Source: Fibrobacter sp. (GTDB taxonomy: Bacteria; Fibrobacterota; Fibrobacteria; Fibrobacterales; Fibrobacteraceae). From it: a stretch of DNA of 64,000 nucleotides. The stretch's first letter is position 1, and each line of letters opens with the position of its first letter. A model generated the notes under the pieces. The model had not been told where the DNA came from, made no database searches, and saw nothing but the letters and a program-made list of their open reading frames with translations. The stretch spans positions 124,001 to 188,000 of the forward strand of contig JAKSIF010000001.1 of NCBI GenBank assembly GCA_024398965.1. The letters run 5' to 3'. A program made the translations under genes and the position numbers. This document shows, in pieces, positions 1 through 8,506 of the stretch.

Positions 1-1
1 T

Positions 2-487
2 TCAAAAACAGTCCATTATGTATATAAAGGATATCTATTTGATAAAGCCATAAACCTTCAAGGCACCGTTAATAATGTTGTTGAGTCAGAGGCCTTTGTT
101 CTTGATAGTTTTTCTATTGAACCAAAAAGCAAAATAATTCAATTAAAAAACGTCACTATAGAAACTAGACACGATTACGATTCATCAATGGTTTCTGCAT
201 TTGACTCAAATTTTGTCTACGTTCCATACGATTCGTCAATACAAGTCGGAGATGGCATTTTCATAAAAAATTACTCCTCAATCTTTTTCGGTTACTGCAA
301 TGAAGCCGGAGATTTCATAAATTCTCCCAAAGGGTACGTTTCTGGAGAAATTGAAATAACACGCCCAAGTTCAACCCATATTATTAGATTACGAAAACCG
401 AATCAAGAAAAAAATAAAGAACCTCGCAATAGAGACGCTTCAGGAAAATTTCTAAACAGAAAGCCTTCCAAAATAATTCGATACTAA
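2..487 (+). CDS. Hypothetical exported-type protein, 5' end cut by window edge
   Basis: The reading frame is open from base 2 without a start, so the first ATG inside it (188) is probably internal and the gene begins left of the window. At least 161 residues are visible. I recognise no domain. It aligns by eye with the next gene downstream: both have a DSNFVY-hydrophobic-P stretch and end in NRDASGK followed by a basic tail closing in K/R-Y. The two are tandem paralogues. The region is AT-rich compared with the rest of the window. The paralogue has a signal peptide and Ser-rich linker, so this one is probably exported as well. Function unknown. Confidence 0.75.
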   Translation, partial: SKTVHYVYKGYLFDKAINLQGTVNNVVESEAFVLDSFSIEPKSKIIQLKNVTIETRHDYDSSMVSAFDSNFVYVPYDSSIQVGDGIFIKNYSSIFFGYCNEAGDFINSPKGYVSGEIEITRPSSTHIIRLRKPNQEKNKEPRNRDASGKFLNRKPSKIIRY

Positions 488-490
488 GCA

Positions 491-525
491 GACAAGTAGC
501 AGCACTCCCCTACTTGTCACTTTTT
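491..525 (+). terminator. Rho-independent terminator after first gene
   Basis: A perfect 9-bp inverted repeat (GACAAGTAG at 491-499 and CTACTTGTC at 510-518) with a 10-base loop is followed by a T-rich run to about 525. It lies directly behind the stop codon at 487 and separates the two tandem paralogues into independent transcripts. Confidence 0.7.
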
Positions 526-586
526 CTTCTGTTGCAATCCCTACACAGCATCTGACAGTTCGTGTCGATTTACTAACTTTTTCTTC

Positions 587-1225
587 ATGAAAGTTCTCAT
601 ATGTGTACTGTTTGCATTCGTGTTGATTTGCTCCGCTCAAGAAACATCAAGTTCTAGTTCCAGTTATCCCCGTTCTTCATCCGCAGCAGATTCGCAAATT
701 CGCTGCCCCGAAATCGAATACCACGGAATGCAAACAACCAAGTACATTCCCACCAGGCCTTACATCATAAATTGGGATCAAAACACCATAGATTTAAACG
801 GAATTGTAGATTCTGTTGGCTTAGATACTTTTTTTGTTGATCAAAGTTACAAGCTTCACCTTATAGATTCATCTAGAGTCGCTGCAAAAATTCTAAAAAT
901 CAAACAAGTGGAGCTAGGTTCTGCCGAGAACACCATGAGGGAAGTCTTTGATTCCAACTTTGTCTATGCTCCCTTGAATCTAAACGTAATGAAGGACGAC
1001 ACAATTTCCATACAAGGTTATTCTGCAAGCGTTTTTCTTGATTGTTCATCCCGATACACAGTTCCTTACGGATTTTTTATGGGAACGTATTCTGTCGGCT
1101 CAACCTCGGACATCACTGGATTTAGAAGCGCAATTCACAAGCTACGCAAAACGGCTGAACCCAAGCACAATAGAGACGCCTCGGGTAAATACTTGACTAA
1201 AAAAAGTAGAATCGTCAAATACTAG
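587..1225 (+). CDS. Hypothetical exported protein with Ser-rich linker, paralogue of the preceding gene
   Basis: 212 residues. The N-terminus (about residues 1-18) is a hydrophobic signal peptide; a cysteine in it (VLIC) is a poor lipobox, so signal peptidase I cleavage is more likely. Residues about 20-35 are a Ser-rich linker as seen in Fibrobacter surface proteins. The rest is a probable beta-rich domain without a recognised family. The C-terminus carries NRDASGKYL then KK-SRIVKY, matching the upstream gene (NRDASGKFL then KIIRY). No Shine-Dalgarno is visible before the ATG. The conserved basic tail suggests a shared sorting or attachment function, but that is inference. Confidence 0.7.
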   Translation: MKVLICVLFAFVLICSAQETSSSSSSYPRSSSAADSQIRCPEIEYHGMQTTKYIPTRPYIINWDQNTIDLNGIVDSVGLDTFFVDQSYKLHLIDSSRVAAKILKIKQVELGSAENTMREVFDSNFVYAPLNLNVMKDDTISIQGYSASVFLDCSSRYTVPYGFFMGTYSVGSTSDITGFRSAIHKLRKTAEPKHNRDASGKYLTKKSRIVKY

Positions 1226-1249
1226 GAATTTTTGAACAGAACGCGTCTC

Positions 1250-2674
1250 TTAAGGTTCGAACAAATCTTTTGCGGTCACTTCGGAATGCAACAAAGAACT
1301 ATGGTTGTTTTTTAGGATTCCATCGACCGTCACGAAAGTATGCACTAGGCTTTTACGAGTTTTTGACGTCACCTTAAAAACAGATGCGCGTGCTTTCAGT
1401 TTTTCTGCATAATCCTTGCTGATCGCATATTGACCGTTAGTGAATTTGATTTCGCAAAGGTGTATCATCTTGTCTACTCTATCAATGAGTAGGTCGATTT
1501 GGGTTCCACTCTCGCCATCGTTCTCCGGCACGTAACGCCACGTACTCACCGCCGTTGCCATCCCTGAAATTCCAAGGGCCTTCTTTATTTGCCTAAGGTG
1601 AAGCAGACAAACCTGTTCAAACGAAAATCCTCGCCAAGAGACAACAGACGCATCGTTAAAATGATGCAGCCAAAAATTTTCGTCCTTTGAGTTGTTGTTT
1701 TTTACAAACTTATAGTAGAACAACGTATAGAAATCGATCAGCTTGTAGGCCGTATTCTTGACATTTTTTCCGAATTGTGTCATGGACATTATAAAATCGG
1801 AGCGTTCAAGGTTTGCAAGAATGTGAGTTAAACGTCCCCCAGAGACACCTGTAATTTCTGCGATCTCTTTTTTTTGTAAACCCTTCCTTTTTTGTGCAAG
1901 AGCTTCTACTACCGCAACATACTTATCAGCACAATTAAAAAGGGCTGTATAAAGTTCGTCAAATTCCCGCTGCAAGCTAGAACCATTTTTAAACATCAAT
2001 TGATTGATATTCTGCTCTAGACTAAGCACCGGGTCCAACAGGCTTAAATAAAAAGGAACCCCGCCGAACGTCATGTAGCATTGGATGATTTGGTAATCGT
2101 CCCAGTCAAAACCCCGACTCTGCAAATACAGTTTGCATTCGTACAAAGTAAAAGGACTCAAATGAATTTGCCTCGTAATTCGGTTATGGAGTCCGCCTTG
2201 ATTTTCAACAAGGTTGTTCACCATCCATGAAGACGACGAACCACATGCAATAAAAACAATGTCGTCACGAAATGCGACCCAAGAATTCCAGAAATATTCT
2301 AGAGCCTGCACGAAACCTGACTGCTTGTTGTCGATCCAAGGCATTTCATCGATGAAGACAACCTTCTTTCTAGAAACGCATTTTTCAAGGTATCCTTCCA
2401 ACAAGCGAAAAGCCTCCATCCATGTGGATGGAACTGTGCAAGCCTCCTTTGAAAATCTGGACAGTTCTTCGCTGAAGTTCTTCAGCTGTATAGCCGTGGA
2501 ACAATTTCTTGCACCCACAAAGCGAAAATCGTATGAGTCATTAAAGTAATTGCGAATTAATGCGGTCTTACCAACCCGACGACGACCATAAACCACAACG
2601 AATTCGGAACGGTCCGACTCCATGCATTTGGTAATTTCAAGTTTTTCTTCAATGCGACCAATGAAATCCGCCAT
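1250..2674 (-). CDS. AAA ATPase of the archaeal-type/DUF234 family with winged-helix segment
   Basis: 474 residues from the ATG at 2674, chosen over an upstream TTG (2701) because GGAGG stands just before it. Walker A is GRRRVGKT (about residues 30-37), Walker B is VVFIDEMPW (about 105-113). A winged-helix-like stretch (about 260-310, containing KKEIAEITGVSGGRLTHIL) and the C-terminal DUF234-type nuclease-like region (ending near HLCEIKFTNGQYAISKDY) follow in the family's usual order. Members of this family are common in Bacteroidota and archaea in many copies; their cellular role is unsettled. The gene is single, with an inverted/direct repeat cluster immediately upstream that fits autoregulation by the winged helix. 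Confidence 0.85.
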   Translation of the reverse strand: MADFIGRIEEKLEITKCMESDRSEFVVVYGRRRVGKTALIRNYFNDSYDFRFVGARNCSTAIQLKNFSEELSRFSKEACTVPSTWMEAFRLLEGYLEKCVSRKKVVFIDEMPWIDNKQSGFVQALEYFWNSWVAFRDDIVFIACGSSSSWMVNNLVENQGGLHNRITRQIHLSPFTLYECKLYLQSRGFDWDDYQIIQCYMTFGGVPFYLSLLDPVLSLEQNINQLMFKNGSSLQREFDELYTALFNCADKYVAVVEALAQKRKGLQKKEIAEITGVSGGRLTHILANLERSDFIMSMTQFGKNVKNTAYKLIDFYTLFYYKFVKNNNSKDENFWLHHFNDASVVSWRGFSFEQVCLLHLRQIKKALGISGMATAVSTWRYVPENDGESGTQIDLLIDRVDKMIHLCEIKFTNGQYAISKDYAEKLKARASVFKVTSKTRKSLVHTFVTVDGILKNNHSSLLHSEVTAKDLFEP

Positions 2675-2688
2675 ACGACCTCCAAAGA

Positions 2689-2789
2689 GAATTATTTCCA
2701 AATCTATATAATTTTAGGCAGTTTTGGCAACAATTCTTAAAAATAATTTCCAAAACTATGTATTTTAACCCACATTTGGAAATTATTTT
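2689..2789 (-). promoter_or_regulatory. Promoter/operator repeat cluster upstream of the AAA ATPase
   Basis: The motif TTTGGAAATWATT occurs three times: on the minus strand at about 2690-2703 and 2741-2754, and on the plus strand at 2775-2787. The last two form a perfect 15-bp inverted repeat (2740-2754 against 2775-2789) around a 20-base spacer. On the minus strand two copies overlap TAGATTTG (2699-2706) and TAGTTTTG, both matching the TAnnTTTG promoter element. The arrangement fits an operator overlapping a promoter; a binding protein is not proven, but the adjacent ATPase has a winged helix. Confidence 0.55.
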
Positions 2790-2798
2790 CATCGTTTC

Positions 2799-3683
2799 CT
2801 ATTCAACAAATTCCAGAATTTCTTTTTTGTGCTTATAGAAATACTGGGTCCAGATTTTTTCCAGTTTATCGAGGGTGGCATCCGAAACGTCGTCCATAGA
2901 AATTCGTTCCCCATGGGCAGAGGGCGAAAGGACCTTCACGTTGTCGCTTCCAATATCGGCCATTACTTCAAAGTCGCTGCTCTTGCCGGAGCGGGCCACC
3001 CATTCGTTAAGCACGTAGCTTCCCCAGCCAAGCAATGTCTTGTTGCCCTTGGTCTTTACCATCATGTCCATGTCCGTATCAAAAGTCAAAATACGGTAGG
3101 TCCCGCGGTCCTTCGTCTTGTTCAGGCCCGCATTCAAGACAGCGATGGGTGAATTCGCCCACATGCCTCCGTCACAATAACAGTACTTGCCGTTAGCATC
3201 AAACTCCACATCAAAATAGGTTGGAGCCGATGTAGAAGAGAGTACCGCAAACCACTTCTCCGTCATGGAGTCACCGCGGTCCCAGACCTTTTCCACAGAC
3301 TTGCCGTTCATGCGAGTCGTCGGAATGAAAATAGGCTTTCCCCACTTATCGCAGGTTCCTTTTAATTTGTCCTGAAGAAGCGTTTTCAAATGGGAATGAT
3401 CGTAGGTTGGGCATTTCCAATCCAGCAGTCGTTTGTACCAAGGATATCTCTTGAAAATCAACTTCAGATTTTCACGGTATAGCTTATGAATTTCTGCGGC
3501 GGAAAATCCCTCGTTCAAAAGGGCGGCCACAATGGCACCTGTAGAGGTGCCGCCAAAGGCAAACGACATGTCCGCCAGCTTCTTTCCACCAAGAGCCTTT
3601 TCAAGTTCAACCATTAGCGCCACAGGGCCCATGCCCAATGCGCCGCCACCATTAATCGATATAGCAAGTTTTTCTCTTCTCAT
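2799..3683 (-). CDS. Patatin-like phospholipase/acyl hydrolase
   Basis: 294 residues without a signal peptide, so cytoplasmic or peripheral to the membrane. The oxyanion-hole loop is GGGALG (12-17), the nucleophile elbow is GTSTG (Ser47), and the dyad aspartate is in DGG (171-173). These are the full Ser-Asp catalytic set of patatins, which hydrolyse acyl esters of membrane lipids. The usual Arg/Lys of GGGxRG is Leu here. It is a single gene: the deacetylase behind it runs the other way and the ATPase in front of its 3' end has its own promoter. No cyclic-nucleotide synthase lies nearby, so there is no support for a CBASS effector role. Confidence 0.88.
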   Translation of the reverse strand: MRREKLAISINGGGALGMGPVALMVELEKALGGKKLADMSFAFGGTSTGAIVAALLNEGFSAAEIHKLYRENLKLIFKRYPWYKRLLDWKCPTYDHSHLKTLLQDKLKGTCDKWGKPIFIPTTRMNGKSVEKVWDRGDSMTEKWFAVLSSTSAPTYFDVEFDANGKYCYCDGGMWANSPIAVLNAGLNKTKDRGTYRILTFDTDMDMMVKTKGNKTLLGWGSYVLNEWVARSGKSSDFEVMADIGSDNVKVLSPSAHGERISMDDVSDATLDKLEKIWTQYFYKHKKEILEFVE

Positions 3684-3759
3684 AGTCGTGTAATATTAAT
3701 TTTTTACGAGGCACTTTATTATTATTCCTTGTTGAATTTTTAAGTGTACTAGGAATTTT

Positions 3760-4713
3760 ATGAGCTTCATTTCCGTAGTTCCATGGAACGGCCACAAGGC
3801 CGCCGCCAGTTTTACCTTTGACGATGCTTCCGAAAGCCACATTACCAATCTCGCTCCGCTTGCAGAAAAATTGGGCATCAAGGTCACCTGCTTTTTGACA
3901 GGCGACAGCTGGTATTTCCGCCACAACTATGACAAGTTTTTGCAGATGGCGCAAGCCGGCCACGAAATGGGCAACCACACCGAAACCCACCCCAAACTGA
4001 CCCAGCTCAGCGACGCCGAACGCCGCCACGAAATTCTGGACTACAAGAAATTCCTCCAAGATAAATTACCGGGACTCCCCTTCAATGTCTTTGGAACACC
4101 CTACTGCGACAACAACGAAGAAGTCCAGACCATCATCGGTCAGGAACATTACATCAGCCGCGACTGCCGCGGCTACGGTCGCATCACCTGGGACAAGGAA
4201 CCCAACTGGCTATCCATGGATTCCAAGGCCTGGCAGCGTTCCCTGAACACAGTAGAAGAATTCCAGCAAATCGCCCGTGACACCGACGCCGCAGGGGAAT
4301 GGATTATCTACATGAATCACGGTGTCGACGAAGACCAGAATAACGACTATTCCATCGACCCCAACGACCTGGTCGCCATCATGCAGCAAGCCAAGGATCT
4401 GGACATGTGGATCGCTCCCTTCGGCACAGTAGGCGCCTACCATCGTGCAAAGTTTGCATTAGAAAATGCAGAAGTCCGCTGTGAAAATGTGAGCTGCGCA
4501 GACCCGTCACAAGGCCGCTGCTACCAAGTTCGTTGGAATCGCCCCCACGCAAAAATGCCTGCTAATGTTCCCGTAAAAATCCGCGTGAATTTCGGCACTG
4601 AACTTGCAGGTGGAAACTATAAGGTCATTCAATGCGGCAAGGAGCTGGCGCCCAACAACGGCGGAAGCTACACCATAGAATTCATGGAACAGGCGTTGAG
4701 CATCATCTCTTAA
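3760..4713 (+). CDS. Polysaccharide deacetylase (CE4/NodB fold), cytoplasmic
   Basis: 317 residues. The NodB domain occupies about 10-220: TFDDA (19-23) supplies the catalytic base and metal aspartates and NHTETH (72-77) the two metal-binding histidines of the H-x3-H motif. The C-terminal ~80 residues look like a small beta domain. There is no signal peptide, which is unusual for enzymes acting on polymeric glycans and points to a soluble substrate or unrecognised export. The family removes N- or O-acetyl groups from sugars. It is divergent from the patatin gene and convergent with the GH8 cellulase, with a shared terminator. Confidence 0.85.
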   Translation: MSFISVVPWNGHKAAASFTFDDASESHITNLAPLAEKLGIKVTCFLTGDSWYFRHNYDKFLQMAQAGHEMGNHTETHPKLTQLSDAERRHEILDYKKFLQDKLPGLPFNVFGTPYCDNNEEVQTIIGQEHYISRDCRGYGRITWDKEPNWLSMDSKAWQRSLNTVEEFQQIARDTDAAGEWIIYMNHGVDEDQNNDYSIDPNDLVAIMQQAKDLDMWIAPFGTVGAYHRAKFALENAEVRCENVSCADPSQGRCYQVRWNRPHAKMPANVPVKIRVNFGTELAGGNYKVIQCGKELAPNNGGSYTIEFMEQALSIIS

Positions 4714-4745
4714 AGGGAAATCCCTTTTTAAGAAGTTGACAATGC

Positions 4746-4780
4746 AAAAAAATCCCCCGGCCTTAAGCCGAGGGATTTTC
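4746..4780. terminator. Bidirectional terminator between deacetylase and GH8 genes
   Basis: AAAATCCC-C-CGGC (4749-4761) pairs with GCCG-A-GGGATTTT (4767-4779) around a 5-base loop, with A-tract on the left and T-tract on the right. It can stop transcription from both convergent genes. Confidence 0.85.
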
Positions 4781-4816
4781 AGTTATAAGGTCCGACCGAG
4801 CCGCGACCCTATAAAA

Positions 4817-7105
4817 CTACTTTACAGCAACCTTGCTCATCTTGTTGCCAACACGGACCATGTAAACGCCCTTGTTGGGAACAGTGATGGTCTGGGCGCC
4901 GGCGAATGCCTTGCTGGAAGCAACCAGCTTACCCTGCATGCTGAACACTGCGATTTCTGCACCGGCCTTAGCACCGCTAACGGTGATGTTCATGCCAGCA
5001 ACAGAGATCTTTGCCACGCCAAGCTTTGCAGCAGCTGCAATTGCAAACGGATTGTTGGGATCGATGACACCCGGATTGGTCGGGTCGGTAACGCCCGGAT
5101 TAGTCGGGTCTGTTACAGACGGGTCGGTATCGCCCGGATTAGACGGGTCAGTAGTGGTACCCGGGTTAGTCGGAACATCGCCAGAAATCTTAATGCCGGT
5201 GATCTTGGCCGGATCAATCACGTTCTTGGAGCCATCGAGGAATTCAATGGACTTCACAGAAACGGCACCGTAGCCACCCTTTGCATCCTTCACTTCGAAC
5301 TTGAGGCCCTTAACAGAGGCAAGGATTTCATCTCCACCAGGAGCCTTGTTCTTGTCAACCCAGCTAAGGATAGTGATAGCGTCGTCTTCGCTATAGGAAC
5401 TGCAGCTCTTAGCAAAGCCAAGGAAGCCATAGTCGCAAGGAGTCATGTCATAAGTGATTTCGGTATACTTGGCGCTAGCATTCTTGATGAAGATACCCGG
5501 TTCTGCACCAGCTTCAGCAGTCTTACCATTGAGAATTGCCATGCGGATGGGGCCTTCGGCCTTAACACTGATACGCAGGTACTTAACACCGAGAGCCTTC
5601 AGGTCTACACCGGTTTCAGCCTTGTTGAAAGACATTGCAATACCTGCAGAAGGATACTTCAGGAGGCCAGCATCTGCAGCAGCCTGAGTCCATTCCGGTT
5701 CCGGGCCGATTTCCATGATAGCATCAGCATAGATGCCACCATCACGAACGAACAGCGGAGAAGAACCAGAGTCCGGAGACATCTTGGTGCCGGTTTCCTT
5801 ATACTTGTCGTGGTATGCACCCCAGTTCCAGAAGCCGGAAATACCGACAGTGGTATCGCCCTTAGCCATCTGAGTACCATCAACACCGGAATCAGAAGAG
5901 CGCATCAGGCTAGGATCCGGAGTAAACTTGGTAAAGCCGTTAATCTCATAGAGGTTAGGCATGTTACCAGTCATGAGCAAGAGGTAAAGAAGGTTCAAGG
6001 TAGAAGGATAGTACTTTTCACCCTTCACGGAACCTTCGCCACAGCCCTGAGCAGTTTCACAGCTCTTGAGGGCGCTCAAAGTCTTGTAAACAGTTTCCAT
6101 GTAGTTCTTGGCATCATCGGTACTCAAAGAAGAAGTTGCCAAGCCAAGACCGCCAGAGAAGGTGGAAGAAACAAAGTTACGCTTAACGCTGGTTTCTGCT
6201 TCACCGTTTACATAGTAACCGGAGTTAACACCACTTGCTGTGAGGGTTGTGGGGATAAGCCAGTTTGCAACCTTCTTATTGAAAGTCAATGCATCGGAGT
6301 CGCCGTACCAGTAGTAGGCCCAAGCAGTACGCCAGGGAGTACGGGCAGCATCATCAAAGAAGCCTGCTGCTTCGGACTGAGCTACAGAAGCATTGGTCTT
6401 GGTAGGCTGATGAGAACCCCAAGAGCACCAGTCAGAAACAAGGCCGGTAGAGGAATTCTGGCAAGCCAGCAAGTCCTTGGCTACATCAGAACGATGGGTT
6501 GCCCAGGAGGACTTTCCAGTTACCTTTTCGAAGAGCTTGAAGTTGGCAAGGCCAGCATAGCTGGGGTTGAATGCATCATTCCAGTTGCTACCGGGCTTCA
6601 GCTGGCTGCCATTAAAGTCGTTGGTTTCAATCCAGCTGATAAGCTTCTTTGCATCATCGAGATACTGGGTGTTGCTCCACTGGACAGAAGCCTGGACAAG
6701 AGCAAGAGCAGCGTCAATATCGGAGTCCGTTGCAGAACCGGTACCACCATCGCAACCAATACGCCAGTGCATGCCGCCGTTGGTGGGAGCATTGCCTGTC
6801 CAAGTGCTATACAGCTTCTTGAACATGGTTTCGTCGTCCATGTACACGGTAATCAACATGCCGTAGGCGATTGCTTCGGAAACGGTAGAGCAGGTGCCTT
6901 CCGGAGAAAGAATCCAGCCCTTGGAAGCATCGTACCAAGCGCCCTTCCAGATATTGTAATGAGCCTTGATCATGTCGGTGTCGGCAAAGGGAACAGTATA
7001 GCCGTTGGGGCTCTTCATGTTCTGCGGGAACGGGTACTTACCAGCAGTTGCTGCAACAGAGGTCAGCAAGGTGGCACCCACCATTATCTTAAAAATATTA
7101 TTCAT
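4817..7105 (-). CDS. Secreted glycoside hydrolase family 8 cellulase with C-terminal sorting domain
   Basis: 762 residues from the ATG at 7105, preceded by AAGGAAG six bases upstream; an in-frame extension to 7255 lacks a signal peptide. Order: signal peptide (1-21), GH8 (alpha/alpha)6 domain (about 23-400) with SEAIAYGM (76-83, Glu77 as likely proton donor) and ATDSDID (125-131), a family-typical aspartate region; a beta-sandwich, carbohydrate-binding-like region (about 400-640); a Pro/Thr/Asp linker of imperfect repeats (about 644-686); and a C-terminal ~75-residue beta domain ending GVYMVRVG then a basic tail, like T9SS sorting domains. GH8 enzymes are endo-beta-1,4-glucanases/xylanases acting by inversion. 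Monocistronic. Confidence 0.92.
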   Translation of the reverse strand: MNNIFKIMVGATLLTSVAATAGKYPFPQNMKSPNGYTVPFADTDMIKAHYNIWKGAWYDASKGWILSPEGTCSTVSEAIAYGMLITVYMDDETMFKKLYSTWTGNAPTNGGMHWRIGCDGGTGSATDSDIDAALALVQASVQWSNTQYLDDAKKLISWIETNDFNGSQLKPGSNWNDAFNPSYAGLANFKLFEKVTGKSSWATHRSDVAKDLLACQNSSTGLVSDWCSWGSHQPTKTNASVAQSEAAGFFDDAARTPWRTAWAYYWYGDSDALTFNKKVANWLIPTTLTASGVNSGYYVNGEAETSVKRNFVSSTFSGGLGLATSSLSTDDAKNYMETVYKTLSALKSCETAQGCGEGSVKGEKYYPSTLNLLYLLLMTGNMPNLYEINGFTKFTPDPSLMRSSDSGVDGTQMAKGDTTVGISGFWNWGAYHDKYKETGTKMSPDSGSSPLFVRDGGIYADAIMEIGPEPEWTQAAADAGLLKYPSAGIAMSFNKAETGVDLKALGVKYLRISVKAEGPIRMAILNGKTAEAGAEPGIFIKNASAKYTEITYDMTPCDYGFLGFAKSCSSYSEDDAITILSWVDKNKAPGGDEILASVKGLKFEVKDAKGGYGAVSVKSIEFLDGSKNVIDPAKITGIKISGDVPTNPGTTTDPSNPGDTDPSVTDPTNPGVTDPTNPGVIDPNNPFAIAAAAKLGVAKISVAGMNITVSGAKAGAEIAVFSMQGKLVASSKAFAGAQTITVPNKGVYMVRVGNKMSKVAVK
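5047..5175 (-). repeat. Imperfect tandem repeat encoding the DPTNPGV linker of the GH8 enzyme
   Basis: Repeated CCCGGATTAGTCGGGT-like units on the plus strand encode D-P-T-N-P-G-V/T-type repeats of the linker between the binding-like region and the sorting domain. Such linkers vary in length by slippage. Confidence 0.75.
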
Positions 7106-7235
7106 AGGACTTCCTTTTAAATCCAACCCAGTTTGCCCTAAATATAAATTGAAAAGGAAAAAATCCGCACCCCAGCCATTGTAATAAATCCGTTGCATTT
7201 CCGGGGCATTTTTACTGAAAACCGTCATAAAACGC

Positions 7236-7263
7236 AAAAAAACGCCTATTTCCAAGGCGTTTT
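7236..7263 (-). terminator. Terminator of the SppA/CNNM/acyltransferase operon
   Basis: AAAACGCCT (7239-7247) and AGGCGTTTT (7255-7263) form a hairpin with a 7-base loop. Read on the minus strand it ends in a run of T, correctly placed behind the acyltransferase stop at 7305. Confidence 0.75.
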
Positions 7264-7304
7264 CCCGTATTGTATTCTATTGTTTACAGCCTATTTTTCG
7301 TTCT

Positions 7305-8504
7305 CTATTTGTTCGCAGCAGTCCCTTGCTTAGCAAGCTTCGCCTTCTTGCGCTTAGTCTTAAAATGAAGGTAAATCGGACTTGCCGTATAAAGAACCGC
7401 TATCAAGCCCAAAGTGGCCTGGGGAGTATTCATATTCGTAATTCCCCAACCAATGGTAATCAAGGGCAAATGAAGCAAGTACGGATAGAAGGACGCTCTT
7501 CCCACAGTTCTCACAATGGGAACGCAAAAAAGCCTTGCCAAAAATCCCTTGGCGGGAATCAAGCTCATAATAAAAAGTCCACTAATCAGGATTGGAGCGG
7601 AATGACGTACGATAAAGTATGCAGCCGGATGATGCACCCAATTTTGCCCAGCAAAACAAGCAACGTATAGAATCACCAGTAAAAGAGCCTGGCAAATTCC
7701 AGCCACAAAGTTCTTTTCCAAGAATGCGAATTGACGTTCTTGGTAAAGACGGAAAATGATCATGCCAAAGAAATACTCACAGACATGCATAACCGGGAAC
7801 ATATGGAAATATCGAAAGCGGACACCATAGTCACCGGAGTAAACGTCTGTAAGCCCAAAGACAAGTCCCTGGATAATTCCCGGTATAAAGGAAACGAAAA
7901 ATAGCGCCCAAAGCCACTTGACGTTTTTTACCTTAAAGAAAAACTTGGCAGCAGCAGGAGTAAACGCATAGCAAATAAAGAAACCGGTCAGTGCCCAGGA
8001 GGGCTCATTCAGTTTCATTCCCTGTTCTGGAACCAAGGACCAAAGCAAACTCAAGTGAAGCAAGAGGCTTCTAACCGGATGGGACAGGTTTTCGAATCCC
8101 TGCATAAAGCCGGAGCCAAGTTCGCCAAAACTATGAGGCATTCCGTGCATTCCAGAGAACTTGAAGACCAGGGCAAGGAACATCAATACAGTACAGATGA
8201 AATGCAACCGATAGAGTTTGGCTATTCGGCTGAACATGAAGGGAATCACTGGAATTCGACGATCCGGGTCGCTGAACTTACTAGCAAAGAGAAAGCCTGC
8301 CAACACAAAGAACAAGCCTGCAGAAAAGGCGGGACCGCTGACTATGGGCTTTAGCCAGGTATACTTTGCGGCATAATCAAAAGCACTGGATGAAGCCAAA
8401 TGCAGAAACACAATGTTCAAGGAAGCTAACAGCCGAAGACCATCGATAGCAGGGAAATATCCTTTGGCGCTCTTGTATGAAAATTCTTGCTTTAATTCAG
8501 ACAT
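7305..8504 (-). CDS. Membrane acyltransferase family 3 (OafA/YrhL type)
   Basis: 399 residues with about ten hydrophobic segments. The N-terminus carries FPAIDGLRLLASLNIVFLHL (17-36), the family signature with the conserved Arg and His. These integral inner-membrane proteins move O-acyl groups, usually acetyl, onto surface glycans or lipids. The tail is short and basic (KTKRKKAKLAKQ); no SGNH hydrolase domain is attached. Its ATG lies two bases behind the stop of the CNNM gene, so the two are co-transcribed and probably coupled. The target is not deducible from the window. Confidence 0.88.
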   Translation of the reverse strand: MSELKQEFSYKSAKGYFPAIDGLRLLASLNIVFLHLASSSAFDYAAKYTWLKPIVSGPAFSAGLFFVLAGFLFASKFSDPDRRIPVIPFMFSRIAKLYRLHFICTVLMFLALVFKFSGMHGMPHSFGELGSGFMQGFENLSHPVRSLLLHLSLLWSLVPEQGMKLNEPSWALTGFFICYAFTPAAAKFFFKVKNVKWLWALFFVSFIPGIIQGLVFGLTDVYSGDYGVRFRYFHMFPVMHVCEYFFGMIIFRLYQERQFAFLEKNFVAGICQALLLVILYVACFAGQNWVHHPAAYFIVRHSAPILISGLFIMSLIPAKGFLARLFCVPIVRTVGRASFYPYLLHLPLITIGWGITNMNTPQATLGLIAVLYTASPIYLHFKTKRKKAKLAKQGTAANK

Positions 8505-8506
8505 AA

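Noticed and set aside
1250-3683. AAA ATPase plus patatin as a possible phage-defence pair
   Set aside because: The two genes have separate promoters, no cyclic-oligonucleotide synthase or other defence partner is near, and DUF234 ATPases are abundant outside defence loci.
4736-7120. A 794-codon open frame on the plus strand opposite the GH8 gene
   Set aside because: It is an antisense shadow of a strongly supported coding sequence; the translation shows no domains, no signal peptide and low-complexity bias.
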